DNA of 64,000 bases from Streptomyces noursei (GCF_016917755.1 NZ_CP070326.1:5642001-5706000), one strand, 5' to 3'; numbered from the stretch's first letter, positions 22,551 through 31,615 are shown. Made by a program: numbers and translations. Notes: generated by a model not told the origin, from the sequence alone.

Positions 22551-22814
22551 TCATCCTCCGGCGAACGGCGGCAGGACCTCGACGGTGCCGCCCTGGCTCA
22601 GCGGTACCTCCGCATGATCGCGGGAGCCGACCTGGACGCCGTCCACCAGGAAGGAGCAGCGCAGCAGGACGCGGGCGAACTCCGGGTTCGCGGTGTGCGC
22701 GGTGCGCGCCGCGTCCAGTGCCTCGGCGAGCGTCGCCGCCGCGTACGGCTCCTCTGCGGCGCCGGCGGCGGCCTTGGCCGCGGCCCAGTAGCGCACGGTG
22801 CCAGTTGTTGTCAC
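22551..22814 (-). CDS. MoaD/ThiS-like sulfur carrier protein
   Basis: 87 residues ending in the Gly-Gly tail (EVLPPFAGG) that is adenylated and thiocarboxylated in this beta-grasp family. The start is GTG at 22814 (VTTTGTVRYWAAAKAAAG); the longer form upstream has no support. The internal motif CSFLVDGVQVGSRDHAEVPL is typical. It may supply sulfur for molybdopterin or another cofactor; no MoaE or ThiG is nearby, so the pathway is not determined. Confidence 0.87.
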   Translation of the reverse strand: MTTTGTVRYWAAAKAAAGAAEEPYAAATLAEALDAARTAHTANPEFARVLLRCSFLVDGVQVGSRDHAEVPLSQGGTVEVLPPFAGG

Positions 22815-22949
22815 GGCGGCCTCTTCACGTCGGGGGGCTCTTGCCGCCTCCATGATGGCGTACGCGGCGGCCGGCCCGGTTCCGGGCAAGTTCGGGTAAA
22901 GAGTTTGCGGCGGTCCGGGACGATTCCTGCACGGTTCGGGGAAATTCGA

Positions 22950-22977
22950 TTGCCGAAGGCAAGTGTTCGCATAGGCT
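22950..22977 (+). promoter_or_regulatory. Promoter of a probable leaderless ABC exporter message
   Basis: -35 TTGCCG (22950-22955) and -10 TAGGCT (22972-22977) with a 16-base spacer. The GTG start at 22985 follows 7 bases later, which would place +1 on or next to the start codon. Confidence 0.55.
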
Positions 22978-22984
22978 CCGGCCT

Positions 22985-24718
22985 GTGTTGGTCCGACTCG
23001 CGCGGGCGCATCTGCGGCCCTACAGGCGCTCCATATCCCTGATCGTCCTGCTCCAGCTGATACAGACGCTGGCCACGCTCTATCTGCCGACCCTCAACGC
23101 AGACATCATCGACAACGGTGTCGTGGCGGGCGACACGGGCTACATCTTCCGCACCGGCGGCTTCATGATCGCGGTGACGGTGCTCCAGATCGCCTGTGCG
23201 ATCGGCGCGGTGTACTTCGGCGCCCGCACGGCCATGGCGCTGGGCCGGGACATCCGGGCCGCGGTCTTCGACCGGGTGCAGTTGTTCTCCGCCCGGGAGG
23301 TGGGACGCTTCGGCGCGCCGTCGCTGATCACCCGCACCACCAACGACGTCCAGCAGGTCCAGATGCTGGTCCTGATGACGTTCACGATGATGGTCTCGGC
23401 GCCGATCATGTGCGTCGGCGGCATCGCCATGGCGCTCAACCAGGACGTGCCGCTGTCGGCGCTCCTCCTGGTCATCGTCCCGGTCCTCGGGATCCTCGTC
23501 TCACTGATCGTGCGCCGGATGCGTCCGCTGTTCCGCGGTGTGCAGGAGCGCATCGACACCGTCAACCGCGTGCTGCGCGAGCAGATCGCCGGCATCCGCG
23601 TCATCCGCGCCTTCGTCCGCGACCGGTACGAGCGCGAGCGGTTCGCCGGGGCCAACACCGATCTCTACGACATCTCGATCCGCGCCGGCCGGCTGATGTC
23701 GATGATGTTCCCGCTGGTCATGCTGATCGTGAACCTCTCCAGCGTGGCCGTGGTCTGGTTCGGCGGGCTGCGCATCGACGCCAAGGAGATGGAGATCGGG
23801 GCGCTGACGGCCTTCCTCAGCTACCTGATGTACATCCTGATGTCGATCATGATGGCGACGTTCATGGTGATGATGCTGCCGCGCGCCGAGGTCTGCGCCG
23901 AGCGCATCCAGGAGGTGCTGGCGACCGAGTCCAGCGTCACCCCGCCCGCCGCCCCGGTCAGCACCCTGCGCCGGCACGGCGAACTGGAGCTCCGGGACGT
24001 CGAGTTCCGCTTCCCCGGCGCCGAGCAGCCGGTCCTGAAGGACATCTCCCTGATCGCCCGCCCCGGCGAGACCACCGCCGTCATCGGCTCCACCGGCTCC
24101 GGCAAGTCCACCCTCCTCGGGCTGGTGCCCCGGCTCTTCGACGCCACCGGCGGCACGGTCCTGGTCGACGGCGAGGACGTGCGCACCCTGGCCCCGGAGA
24201 CGCTGGCCGCCGTGATCGGCCTGGTGCCGCAGAAGCCGTACCTCTTCTCCGGCACGGTCGCCAGCAACCTGCGGTACGGCAACCCGGACGCCACCGACGA
24301 CGAGCTGTGGCACGCCCTGGAGACCGCGCAGGCCCGGGACTTCGTCGCGCGGATGGAGGGCGGCCTGGACGCGTCGATCGCGCAAGGGGGCACCAACGTC
24401 TCCGGCGGTCAGCGGCAGCGCCTGGCGATCGCCCGCGCCCTGGTCCGCAAGCCGGAGATCTACCTCTTCGACGACTCCTTCTCGGCCCTGGACTACGCCA
24501 CCGACGCGGCCCTGCGCGCCGCACTGGCCCGGGAGACCGACCGGGCCACCGTGGTGATCGTCGCCCAGCGGGTCTCGACGATCCGCGGCGCCGACCGGAT
24601 CGTGGTCCTGGACGAGGGCCGGATCGTGGGCACCGGCACCCACGGCGAGTTGATGGCCGGCAACGAGACCTACCGGGAGATCGTGCTCTCCCAGCTCACC
24701 GAGCAGGAGGCGGCATGA
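22985..24718 (+). CDS. ABC exporter half-transporter, subunit 1 (degenerate NBD)
   Basis: 577 residues: a six-helix exporter domain (residues ~1-310) and an ATPase domain. Walker A is GSTGSGKST (~368), the signature VSGGQRQRLAIAR (~472), but Walker B reads YLFDDSFSALD, with Asp replacing the catalytic Glu. Together with the partner at 24715 this makes a heterodimer with one consensus and one degenerate ATP site, like TM287/288. Its substrate is unknown (lipid or drug). The second gene starts with an ATGA overlap. Confidence 0.94.
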   Translation: MLVRLARAHLRPYRRSISLIVLLQLIQTLATLYLPTLNADIIDNGVVAGDTGYIFRTGGFMIAVTVLQIACAIGAVYFGARTAMALGRDIRAAVFDRVQLFSAREVGRFGAPSLITRTTNDVQQVQMLVLMTFTMMVSAPIMCVGGIAMALNQDVPLSALLLVIVPVLGILVSLIVRRMRPLFRGVQERIDTVNRVLREQIAGIRVIRAFVRDRYERERFAGANTDLYDISIRAGRLMSMMFPLVMLIVNLSSVAVVWFGGLRIDAKEMEIGALTAFLSYLMYILMSIMMATFMVMMLPRAEVCAERIQEVLATESSVTPPAAPVSTLRRHGELELRDVEFRFPGAEQPVLKDISLIARPGETTAVIGSTGSGKSTLLGLVPRLFDATGGTVLVDGEDVRTLAPETLAAVIGLVPQKPYLFSGTVASNLRYGNPDATDDELWHALETAQARDFVARMEGGLDASIAQGGTNVSGGQRQRLAIARALVRKPEIYLFDDSFSALDYATDAALRAALARETDRATVVIVAQRVSTIRGADRIVVLDEGRIVGTGTHGELMAGNETYREIVLSQLTEQEAA

Positions 24719-26721
24719 CCACCGCGGACAAACAGGGCCCGGCCACCGACCGGGCCCCAGAGGCCCCCGCGTCGGCCCCCCGCCGCGGCCCGGCCCCCGG
24801 CGGCGGTCCGATGGCCCGCATGATGGGCGGCCCGATCGACAAGTCCCTGAACTTCAAGGGCTCCGGCAAGCGGCTGCTGGCCCAGATGCGGCCGGAGCGC
24901 GGCCTCATCACGGTCGCGCTGCTGCTCGGCGTGCTCAGCGTGGCGCTGACCGTCGTCGGCCCCAAGGTGCTGGGCCGGGCCACCGACCTGATCATGGCCG
25001 GCATCGTCGGCCGCGACCTGCCCGCGGGACTGACCAAGGAGCAGGCCGCCGACCTGCTGCGGGCGCACGGCCAGGGCGGGCTCGCGGACCTGGTCGCCAG
25101 CATGCCGGTGGCCCCCGGCCCGCACACCGACTTCGGCGCGGTGGGCATGGTCCTGCTCTTCGTCGCGCTGATCTACGTCGGCTCCTCCGTCTTCGGCTTC
25201 GTCCAGGCCCGGATCGCCACCCGCGTCGTGCAGCGCACCGTCTTCCGGATGCGCGAGCAGGTCGAGGAGAAGCTCGCCCGGCTGCCGCTGAGCTACTTCG
25301 ACAAGCAGCAGCGCGGCGAGGTGCTCTCCCGCGCCACCAACGACATCGACAACATCCAGCAGACGCTCCAGCAGACCCTCAGCCAGATAGTGGCCTCGCT
25401 GCTGACGATCGTGGGCGTGCTGGGCATGATGTTCTGGATCTCCTGGCTGCTGGCCCTGGTCGCCCTGGTCACGGTCCCGGTCTCGGTCGTCGTCGCCACC
25501 AAGGTCGGCAAGCGCGCCCAGCCGCAGTTCGTCCAGCAGTGGAAGACCACCGGCAAGCTCAACGCGCACATCGAGGAGATGTACACCGGCCACTCCCTGG
25601 TCAAGGTCTTCGGCCGGGAGAAGGAGTCCGCCGCGCTGTTCCGCGAGCAGAACGACGCGCTCTACTCCGCGGGCTTCAAGGCCCAGTTCATCTCCGGCAT
25701 CATCCAGCCCGCGATGATGTTCATCGGCAACCTCAACTACGTCCTGGTGGCCGTGGTCGGCGGTCTGCGCGTCGCCTCCGGCGCCCTGTCCATCGGCGAC
25801 GTCCAGGCGTTCATCCAGTACAGCCGCCAGTTCAGCCAGCCGTTGACCCAGGTCGCCTCGATGGCCAACCTCGTCCAGTCTGGCGTGGCCTCCGCCGAGC
25901 GGGTCTTCGAACTCCTCGACGCCGCGGAGCAGCACCCCGACGCCGAGCGGCCCGCCCGCCCGGAGCAGGTCACCGGCCGGGTCGCCTTCGAGGGCGTCTC
26001 CTTCCGCTACGACGAGAACAAGCCGCTCATCGAGGACCTCTCGCTGTCCGTCCGCCCCGGCCAGACCGTCGCCATCGTCGGCCCGACCGGCGCCGGCAAG
26101 ACCACCCTGGTCAACCTCCTGATGCGGTTCTACGAGGTCCGCGACGGCCGGATCGTCCTCGACGGCGTGGACATCGCGGAGATGTCCCGCGAGGAGCTGC
26201 GCGGCCACATCGGCATGGTCCTGCAGGACACCTGGCTCTTCGGCGGCACCATCGCCGAGAACATCGCCTACGGCGCCCCCGAGGGGACCTCCCGCGACAA
26301 GGTCGTCGAGGCCGCCAGGGCCACCCACGTCGACCGCTTCGTCCGCACCCTCCCCGACGGCTACGACACCGTCATCGACGAGGAGGGCGCCAACGTCTCG
26401 GTGGGCGAGAAGCAGCTCATCACCATCGCCCGGGCCTTCCTCGCCGAGCCGGCCATCCTCGTCCTGGACGAGGCCACCAGCTCGGTCGACACCCGCACCG
26501 AGGTGCTGATCCAGCACGCCATGGCCCAACTGCGCAGCGGCCGCACCAGCTTCGTCATCGCGCACCGCCTCTCCACCATCCGGGACGCCGACCTCATCCT
26601 GGTGATGGAGAACGGCTCGATCGTCGAGCAGGGCACCCACGGCACCCTGTTGTCCGCGGACGGTGCCTACGCCCGCCTGTACGCGGCCCAGTTCGCGGAG
26701 GCCGTGACGGAGGCGGGGTAG
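24715..26721 (+). CDS. ABC exporter half-transporter, subunit 2
   Basis: 668 residues. The N-terminal ~45 residues are disordered (Pro/Gly-rich), then the exporter membrane domain follows (to ~430). Walker A GPTGAGKTT (~455), Walker B AILVLDEATSSVD (~582) with the normal catalytic Glu, but the signature is NVSVGEKQLI rather than LSGGQ. That degenerate signature pairs with subunit 1's site, while subunit 1's good signature pairs with this subunit's Glu. The overlap of ATG with the upstream stop indicates coupled translation of the heterodimer. Confidence 0.94.
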   Translation: MTTADKQGPATDRAPEAPASAPRRGPAPGGGPMARMMGGPIDKSLNFKGSGKRLLAQMRPERGLITVALLLGVLSVALTVVGPKVLGRATDLIMAGIVGRDLPAGLTKEQAADLLRAHGQGGLADLVASMPVAPGPHTDFGAVGMVLLFVALIYVGSSVFGFVQARIATRVVQRTVFRMREQVEEKLARLPLSYFDKQQRGEVLSRATNDIDNIQQTLQQTLSQIVASLLTIVGVLGMMFWISWLLALVALVTVPVSVVVATKVGKRAQPQFVQQWKTTGKLNAHIEEMYTGHSLVKVFGREKESAALFREQNDALYSAGFKAQFISGIIQPAMMFIGNLNYVLVAVVGGLRVASGALSIGDVQAFIQYSRQFSQPLTQVASMANLVQSGVASAERVFELLDAAEQHPDAERPARPEQVTGRVAFEGVSFRYDENKPLIEDLSLSVRPGQTVAIVGPTGAGKTTLVNLLMRFYEVRDGRIVLDGVDIAEMSREELRGHIGMVLQDTWLFGGTIAENIAYGAPEGTSRDKVVEAARATHVDRFVRTLPDGYDTVIDEEGANVSVGEKQLITIARAFLAEPAILVLDEATSSVDTRTEVLIQHAMAQLRSGRTSFVIAHRLSTIRDADLILVMENGSIVEQGTHGTLLSADGAYARLYAAQFAEAVTEAG

Positions 26722-27086
26722 CGGCGGGGCGGTGGAGACGTCGTATCGACGCCGTGCCCCGGTAGTGCCACCGGGCGGGGCACGGACCGCGACCGCGACA
26801 TCGGGGGACGCATCCGTGCGCTCCCCGTGCTCCCCCCTGGCCGTCGGCGGCCCGCCGGCGGCCGTGCGGGCGGCCTGCCGGAGCGCGACCGAGCCGCCCG
26901 GGGAGGGGCCGACGGTGGCGATCCGGCGGTGCCCCGGGGAGCGGGCCCGACGGTCGGCGGCGGTCGGGTCGTGGAGCGCGCGGCGGCCGGCGGCGGACCG
27001 GCCGGCGCAGCCGCCCCGGCCCCGGAGGGCGAACGTGATCACGTCCGCATGCTGGGACAACGCGGCGGCGGCGCGCCGGAGCGCGA

Positions 27087-27122
27087 TGGGGGTACCCCCT
27101 GCTCCTCAAGAGCTCGGGGGAG
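27087..27122. repeat. Palindromic repeat copy R6
   Basis: ATGGGGGTACCCCCTGCTCC then TCAAGAGCTCGGGGGA. It is of the same family as R4, in the gap upstream of glnR. Confidence 0.75.
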
Positions 27123-27370
27123 TTCGAGGGAGCAGGTGCAGCCGTGCGCGAGGGCGACGGCGGAGCCGCTCGCGGGGTGGCGGAGGGGGCGGACGAGGAC
27201 CCGGAAGGCCCTGCCGCGGGCGGAATCCGGGGGTACGTGCGGCCTCGACATGGACGCCGTCAGACGTCAACAGAAACGCGCGGCGACCACTCGAAGTGAT
27301 CGACGGAACACAAGAACGCGCAAAATCGGCCTCGGGTCCACAACTCAGGTGAGCTATTCTGCTGGACAAG

Positions 27371-27404
27371 AAGGATCCGGGCAGCGTCGCCCCCGGGTCC
27401 TTTT
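27371..27404 (+). terminator. Terminator-like hairpin in the glnR leader region
   Basis: Arms AAGGATCCGGG and CCCGGGTCCTT form an 11-bp stem with one T-G pair, followed by TTTT. It sits 118 bases upstream of the glnR upstream ORF; it could terminate stray transcription or act as an attenuator. Confidence 0.6.
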
Positions 27405-27521
27405 GTGCTTTCGCGCACGCAAAGAGTGTGATCGAAAGCACCCCGTACGAAGCAGTGCCGCAGACCCCCGGCCGAGCCGGGTGGTGCCCCCGTCGCAGGG
27501 ACCGAGGAGGAACCAGACGTC

Positions 27522-27599
27522 ATGGGCAAGCGAAGCGTGCAGGACAGTGAGCCGCACAGGATGAAGCTCGTCGGAAACCGGGTAGGTGGTCGGAAGTGA
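27522..27599 (+). CDS. 25-residue upstream ORF coupled to glnR
   Basis: The frame starts at ATG 27522 (GAGGAGG lies 11 bases upstream) and ends with a TGA that overlaps the glnR GTG (GTGA at 27596-27599). The peptide begins MGKRSVQDSEPHRMKLVGNR and is basic (Lys and Arg, 7 of 25). glnR itself has no separate ribosome binding site beyond TCGGAA, so translation of the small ORF probably feeds glnR. Confidence 0.55.
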   Translation: MGKRSVQDSEPHRMKLVGNRVGGRK

Positions 27600-28438
27600 G
27601 TTCGCTTCTGCTGCTGACCAATGCACTCCAGCCGTCGACGGAGGTGCTTCCGGCGCTCGGCTTGCTGCTGCACAGCGTCCGGGTGGCCCCCGCCGAGGGC
27701 CCGGCCCTGATCGACACCCCAGGGGCCGACGTCATACTGATCGACGGCCGCCGCGATCTTCCACATGTGCGGTCCCTGTGCCAGCTGCTGCGGTCCACCG
27801 GGCCGGGCTGTCCGCTGGTGCTGGTGGTCACCGAGGGCGGGCTGGCCGCCGTCACCGCCGACTGGGGTGTTGACGACGTGATGCTGGACACCGCCGGTCC
27901 GGCCGAGGTCGAGGCGCGGCTGCGGCTGGCGATGGGCCGCCAGCAGATCACCACCGACAACGGGCCCATGGAGATCCGCACCGGCGACCTGTCGGTGGAC
28001 GAGGCCACCTACAGCGCCAAGCTCAAGGGCCGGGTCCTGGACCTGACCTTCAAGGAGTTCGAGCTGCTGAAGTACCTGGCGCAGCACCCGGGCCGGGTCT
28101 TCACCCGCGCCCAGCTCCTCCAGGAGGTGTGGGGCTACGACTACTTCGGCGGTACGCGCACGGTGGACGTGCACGTCCGGCGGCTGCGCGCCAAGCTCGG
28201 CCCCGAGCACGAGTCGCTGATCGGCACGGTCCGCAACGTCGGCTACCGCTTCGTGGTGCCGGAGAAGGTGGAGCGGGCGGCCGCGGAGGCCCAGGCCCAG
28301 ACGGACACCACAAAGGCGGCGAAGGCGGCGAAGGCGGTCGGGGACGGCGACGGGGGCACGCGGGCCGACGGGCCGGCGTCGGTGCGTTCGTCCTCGTCGG
28401 ACGCAGGATCCACGTCCGTGCAGCCTGCCCGCCGGTAG
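27596..28438 (+). CDS. glnR: GlnR, global nitrogen regulator
   Basis: 280 residues, OmpR-type orphan response regulator. The receiver domain (1-115) keeps the Asp in VILIDGRRDL but lacks the usual acidic pair and Lys, as expected of GlnR, which is not controlled by phosphorylation. The DNA-binding domain reads VLDLTFKEFELLKYLAQHPG, RVFTRAQLLQEVWGYDYFGG and TVDVHVRRLRAKLG. It activates glnA, amtB and nitrate genes. The tail after ~residue 222 is Ala/Lys/Ser-rich and variable. The GTG start overlaps the stop of a small upstream ORF. Confidence 0.95.
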   Translation: MSSLLLLTNALQPSTEVLPALGLLLHSVRVAPAEGPALIDTPGADVILIDGRRDLPHVRSLCQLLRSTGPGCPLVLVVTEGGLAAVTADWGVDDVMLDTAGPAEVEARLRLAMGRQQITTDNGPMEIRTGDLSVDEATYSAKLKGRVLDLTFKEFELLKYLAQHPGRVFTRAQLLQEVWGYDYFGGTRTVDVHVRRLRAKLGPEHESLIGTVRNVGYRFVVPEKVERAAAEAQAQTDTTKAAKAAKAVGDGDGGTRADGPASVRSSSSDAGSTSVQPARR

Positions 28439-28462
28439 GACCACCCGCGTAGACTGCCGCGC

Positions 28463-29488
28463 GTGGCCAAGGTGACGCGGGATGATGTGGCAAAACTGGC
28501 GGGGACGTCCACCGCCGTCGTCAGTTACGTCATCAACAACGGACCGAGGCCGGTCGCCCCGGCCACGCGCGAGCGGGTGCTCGCCGCCATCAAGGAGCTC
28601 GGCTACCGGCCCGACCGGGTCGCGCAGGCGATGGCGTCCCGCCGTACGGACCTCATAGGTCTGATCGTGCCGGACACCCGACAGCCGTTCTTCGCGGAGA
28701 TGGCGCACGCCGTCGAACAGGCCGCCTCCGAGCGGGGCAAGATGGTGCTGGTCGGCAACGCCAACTACATCGACGAGCGCGAGGTGCACTACCTCCGCGC
28801 GTTCCTCGGGATGCGGGTGGCCGGGCTGATCCTGATCAGCCAGGGCCCCAGCGAGCACGCCGCCGCGGAGATCGAGGCGTGGGACGCCCGGGTGGTGCTG
28901 CTGCACCGCCGGCCGGACGCCATCGACGACGTCGCGGTGATGACCGACGACATCTGGGGCGCGCAGCTGGCGACCCGGCACCTCCTGGAGCACGGCCACC
29001 CCTACGTCGCCTTCCTGGGCGGCACGGAGGAGACCCCGAAGTCCGGCGACCCGGTCACCGACCACGTCGAGGGCTGGCGGCGGGCCATGCTGGAGTTCGG
29101 GCGGTCGCCGGAGGGGTGCTACTTCCAGGCGCCGTACAACCGCTACGACGCCTACCAGGTCGCGCTGCGGGTGCTGGCCGGGCCGGACCGGCCGCCGGCC
29201 ATCATGTGCGCCACCGACGACCAGGCCATCGGAGTGCTGCGGGCCGCCCGCGAGCTGCGGATCGACGTCCCCGGTGAGCTGGCGGTGGCCGGCTTCGACG
29301 ACGTGAAGGAAGCGGCGCTCACCGATCCGCCGCTGACGACGGTGGCCTCGGACCGGCAGGCGATGGCCCGGGCCGCGGTCGACCTGGTGCTGGACGACGG
29401 GCTGCGGGTGGTCAACTCGCGCCGCGAGCGGCTGCGGCAGTTCCCGTCGCGGCTGGTGGTGCGGCGCTCCTGCGGCTGCGGCGGCTGA
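28463..29488 (+). CDS. LacI-family transcriptional regulator
   Basis: 341 residues. The HTH is VTRDDVAKLAGTSTAVVSYV, with hinge ERVLAAIKELGYRPDRVAQA, and the periplasmic-binding-like domain follows (LIGLIVPDTRQPFFAEMAHA). The C-terminus CGCGG is unusual: three Cys at the end. The GTG start has TAGACT at 28450-28455, 7 bases upstream, so the message is probably leaderless even though it lies only 24 bases after glnR. Target unknown. Confidence 0.93.
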   Translation: MAKVTRDDVAKLAGTSTAVVSYVINNGPRPVAPATRERVLAAIKELGYRPDRVAQAMASRRTDLIGLIVPDTRQPFFAEMAHAVEQAASERGKMVLVGNANYIDEREVHYLRAFLGMRVAGLILISQGPSEHAAAEIEAWDARVVLLHRRPDAIDDVAVMTDDIWGAQLATRHLLEHGHPYVAFLGGTEETPKSGDPVTDHVEGWRRAMLEFGRSPEGCYFQAPYNRYDAYQVALRVLAGPDRPPAIMCATDDQAIGVLRAARELRIDVPGELAVAGFDDVKEAALTDPPLTTVASDRQAMARAAVDLVLDDGLRVVNSRRERLRQFPSRLVVRRSCGCGG

Positions 29489-29604
29489 GCGGCCGCTGAA
29501 CGGGGCCGCGCCGGGGGCTTCCTTATACCGGGCATACCCACTTCTGTTGGGTCTCTCAGGGCGCTCTCAGACGGTTCTCATGCAGCGGTCGCAGAGTCGT
29601 GGGC

Positions 29605-30723
29605 ATGACCGAGAGCTACCGCCGCAGCGGCGAAGAGATGCCCCAGGACCGGCCGTACGCCTACGGCACCGAATACGGCACCGGCCACCACGGCAGCGAC
29701 CACGGCGCGGACCGCGCGCGCGGCGACGTACCGCCGCCGCCCCCGTACGCGCCGGGCATGCCCGCGGCCGACGGCCCCGGCGCGGGAGAGCCGCGACGCC
29801 GGGCCCGCCGACCGATCGCGCTGATCGCGGCGGTGGCGCTGGCCTCGGGTCTGATCGGCGGTGGCAGCGCGGCGCTGATCGCCGGTGCCACGCAGCAGGG
29901 CAGCACGTCCGGCGGCATCTCCACCCCGCTGGTCAACGCCGGGCAGAACTCCGGCGGCACCGGGGTCGCCGGGGTGGCCAAGGCGGTCAGCCCGGCCATC
30001 GTGGAGATCAAGGCGCGCACCGGGGGCGGCGAGTCCACCGGCTCCGGCGTGGTGATCACCAGCAGCGGCGAGATCATCACCAACAACCACGTGGTGGCCG
30101 GCGCGCGCCAGGTGAGCGTCACCTTCAGCGACGGCAGCAAGAAGACCGCGACGGTCGTCGGCACCGACCCGGACAAGGACCTCGCGCTGATCAAGGTCCA
30201 GGGCGCCAAGGGGCTGACGCACGCGGTGCTGGGCGACTCCAACAAGCTCGCGGTCGGCGACCCGGTCGTCGCGATCGGCTCGCCGGAGGGCCTGACCGGC
30301 TCGGTGACCAGCGGCATCGTCTCCTCGCTCAACCGTGACGTCACCGTCCCCAAGGAGGGCGGCCAGGGGCAGGGCCAGGACCAGGGGCAGGGTCAGGGTG
30401 GTCGCGGGGGCTTCGGCGGCGGTGGTGGCTGGCCGTTCGAGTTCGGCGGCAACCAGTACAACGGCGACACCGGCTCGTCCAAGACCACCTACAAGGCGAT
30501 ACAGACCGACGCCGCGCTCAACCCGGGCAACTCCGGCGGCGCCCTGATCAACATGCAGGGGCAGATCATCGGCATCAACTCGGCCATGTACGCGCCGGGT
30601 TCGTCGGACAGCAGCCAGGCGGGCAGCGTCGGCCTCGGCTTCGCGATACCGATCAACACCGTCAAGGCCGACCTCGACGCGCTGCGCAGCGGCGGCAGCG
30701 GGGGCGGGAACAGCGGGGTCTGA
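29605..30723 (+). CDS. Membrane-anchored trypsin-like serine protease (HtrA/PepD-like)
   Basis: 372 residues. An N-terminal cytoplasmic tail (~70 residues, Pro-rich) precedes one helix (PIALIAAVALASGLIGGGSA), so the protease domain faces outward. The triad is His in ITNNHVV, Asp in DPDKDLALIK and Ser in LNPGNSGGAL. A Gly/Gln-rich loop (QGQDQGQGQGGRGG) is inserted ahead of the Ser motif. There is no C-terminal PDZ domain, unlike typical HtrA. It is followed by a response regulator and sensor kinase pair, as with M. tuberculosis PepD next to MprAB, so it is probably part of an envelope-stress system. Confidence 0.9.
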   Translation: MTESYRRSGEEMPQDRPYAYGTEYGTGHHGSDHGADRARGDVPPPPPYAPGMPAADGPGAGEPRRRARRPIALIAAVALASGLIGGGSAALIAGATQQGSTSGGISTPLVNAGQNSGGTGVAGVAKAVSPAIVEIKARTGGGESTGSGVVITSSGEIITNNHVVAGARQVSVTFSDGSKKTATVVGTDPDKDLALIKVQGAKGLTHAVLGDSNKLAVGDPVVAIGSPEGLTGSVTSGIVSSLNRDVTVPKEGGQGQGQDQGQGQGGRGGFGGGGGWPFEFGGNQYNGDTGSSKTTYKAIQTDAALNPGNSGGALINMQGQIIGINSAMYAPGSSDSSQAGSVGLGFAIPINTVKADLDALRSGGSGGGNSGV

Positions 30724-30874
30724 GGGCGGCCGGCCCCGGGCCGGGCCGCCGCCGGGCGGTGGATATCCACAGGCGGTCGTCCACAGGTCGTCCGTCCGTG
30801 CGGCATCCGTGTCAGGCTGAAGCCAGGAAAGGTCCAGCCGGTCGTTCGCAATGTCATCCGAGGTAGTCACGCAC

Positions 30875-31615
30875 ATGAGCCCCGCCGAGCACGGTGATCA
30901 CCCCGCCCGCATCCTGATCGTCGACGACGAGCCCGCGGTCCGCGAGGCGCTGCAGCGTTCGCTCGCCTTCGAGGGGTACGGCACCGAACAGGCCGTCGAC
31001 GGCCTGGACGCGGTGGAGAAGGTCGCCGCCTACGACCCCGAACTGATCGTGCTGGACGTGCTGATGCCCCGGATGGACGGGCTGACCGCGGCCCGCCGAC
31101 TGCGGGCGAGCGGGGTGACCGTACCGATCCTCATGCTGACCGCGCGGGACACCGTCGGCGACCGGGTCACCGGCCTGGACGCCGGCGCCGACGACTATCT
31201 CGTCAAGCCCTTCGAGCTGGACGAACTGCTGGCCCGGATCCGCGCGCTGCTGCGCCGCAGCTCGTACGCGACGGCGGCCGGCACCGCCCGCCCCGACGAG
31301 AGCGAGCTGCTGGGCTTCGCCGATCTGCGGATGAATCTGGCCACCCGCGAGGTCACCCGCGGCAACCGCCCCGTCGAGCTGACCCGTACGGAGTTCACGC
31401 TCCTGGAGATGTTCCTGGGCCACCCCCGGCAGGTCCTCACCCGCGAGCAGATCCTCAAGGCCGTCTGGGGGTTCGACTTCGAGCCGACCTCCAACTCCCT
31501 CGACGTGTATGTGATGTACCTCCGCCGCAAGACGGAGGCGGGCGGTGAGCCGCGGCTGGTCCACACCGTGCGCGGGGTCGGCTATGTGCTGCGGCTGGGG
31601 GGCGGTGCGGAATGA
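30875..31615 (+). CDS. OmpR-family response regulator (MprA-like)
   Basis: 246 residues from ATG 30875; the ATG at 30851 gives nine more residues and cannot be excluded. The receiver domain has the acidic pair in ILIVDDEPAVREAL, the phospho-acceptor Asp in LIVLDVLMPRMDGL, and Lys in YLVKPFELDELL. The winged helix is VELTRTEFTLLEMFLGHPRQ then ILKAVWGFDFEPTSNSLDVY. Its stop overlaps the kinase start (ATGA). Likely controlled by the kinase at 31612. Confidence 0.93.
   Translation: MSPAEHGDHPARILIVDDEPAVREALQRSLAFEGYGTEQAVDGLDAVEKVAAYDPELIVLDVLMPRMDGLTAARRLRASGVTVPILMLTARDTVGDRVTGLDAGADDYLVKPFELDELLARIRALLRRSSYATAAGTARPDESELLGFADLRMNLATREVTRGNRPVELTRTEFTLLEMFLGHPRQVLTREQILKAVWGFDFEPTSNSLDVYVMYLRRKTEAGGEPRLVHTVRGVGYVLRLGGGAE

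Larger units (their letters stand above)
26722..27521. other. 800-bp region without a convincing gene before glnR
   Basis: Contains palindromic copy R6 at 27087-27122 and, at 27371-27404, an 11-bp hairpin followed by TTTT. No ORF here has recognisable protein features or a ribosome binding site; the 26722-27090 part shows nothing assignable. The stretch may be glnR regulatory DNA or decayed sequence. Confidence 0.6.

Noticed and set aside
24670..27060. 796-codon ORF antisense to the second ABC exporter gene
   Set aside because: It is the mirror of a clear ABC transporter; its translation is Gly/Asp/Gln-rich with no family features and no ribosome binding site. High-GC genes often leave the antisense frame open.
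26732..27564. Open frames covering the region before glnR
   Set aside because: The translations are Arg/Ala/Pro-rich shadows and run through a palindromic repeat and a terminator-like hairpin; no start site is convincing.
30764..30786. Two DnaA-box-like sequences (TATCCACAG and CGTCCACAG)
   Set aside because: Only two imperfect boxes, no cluster and no dnaA or dnaN nearby; it is not an origin. Chance occurrence or a regulatory use cannot be separated.
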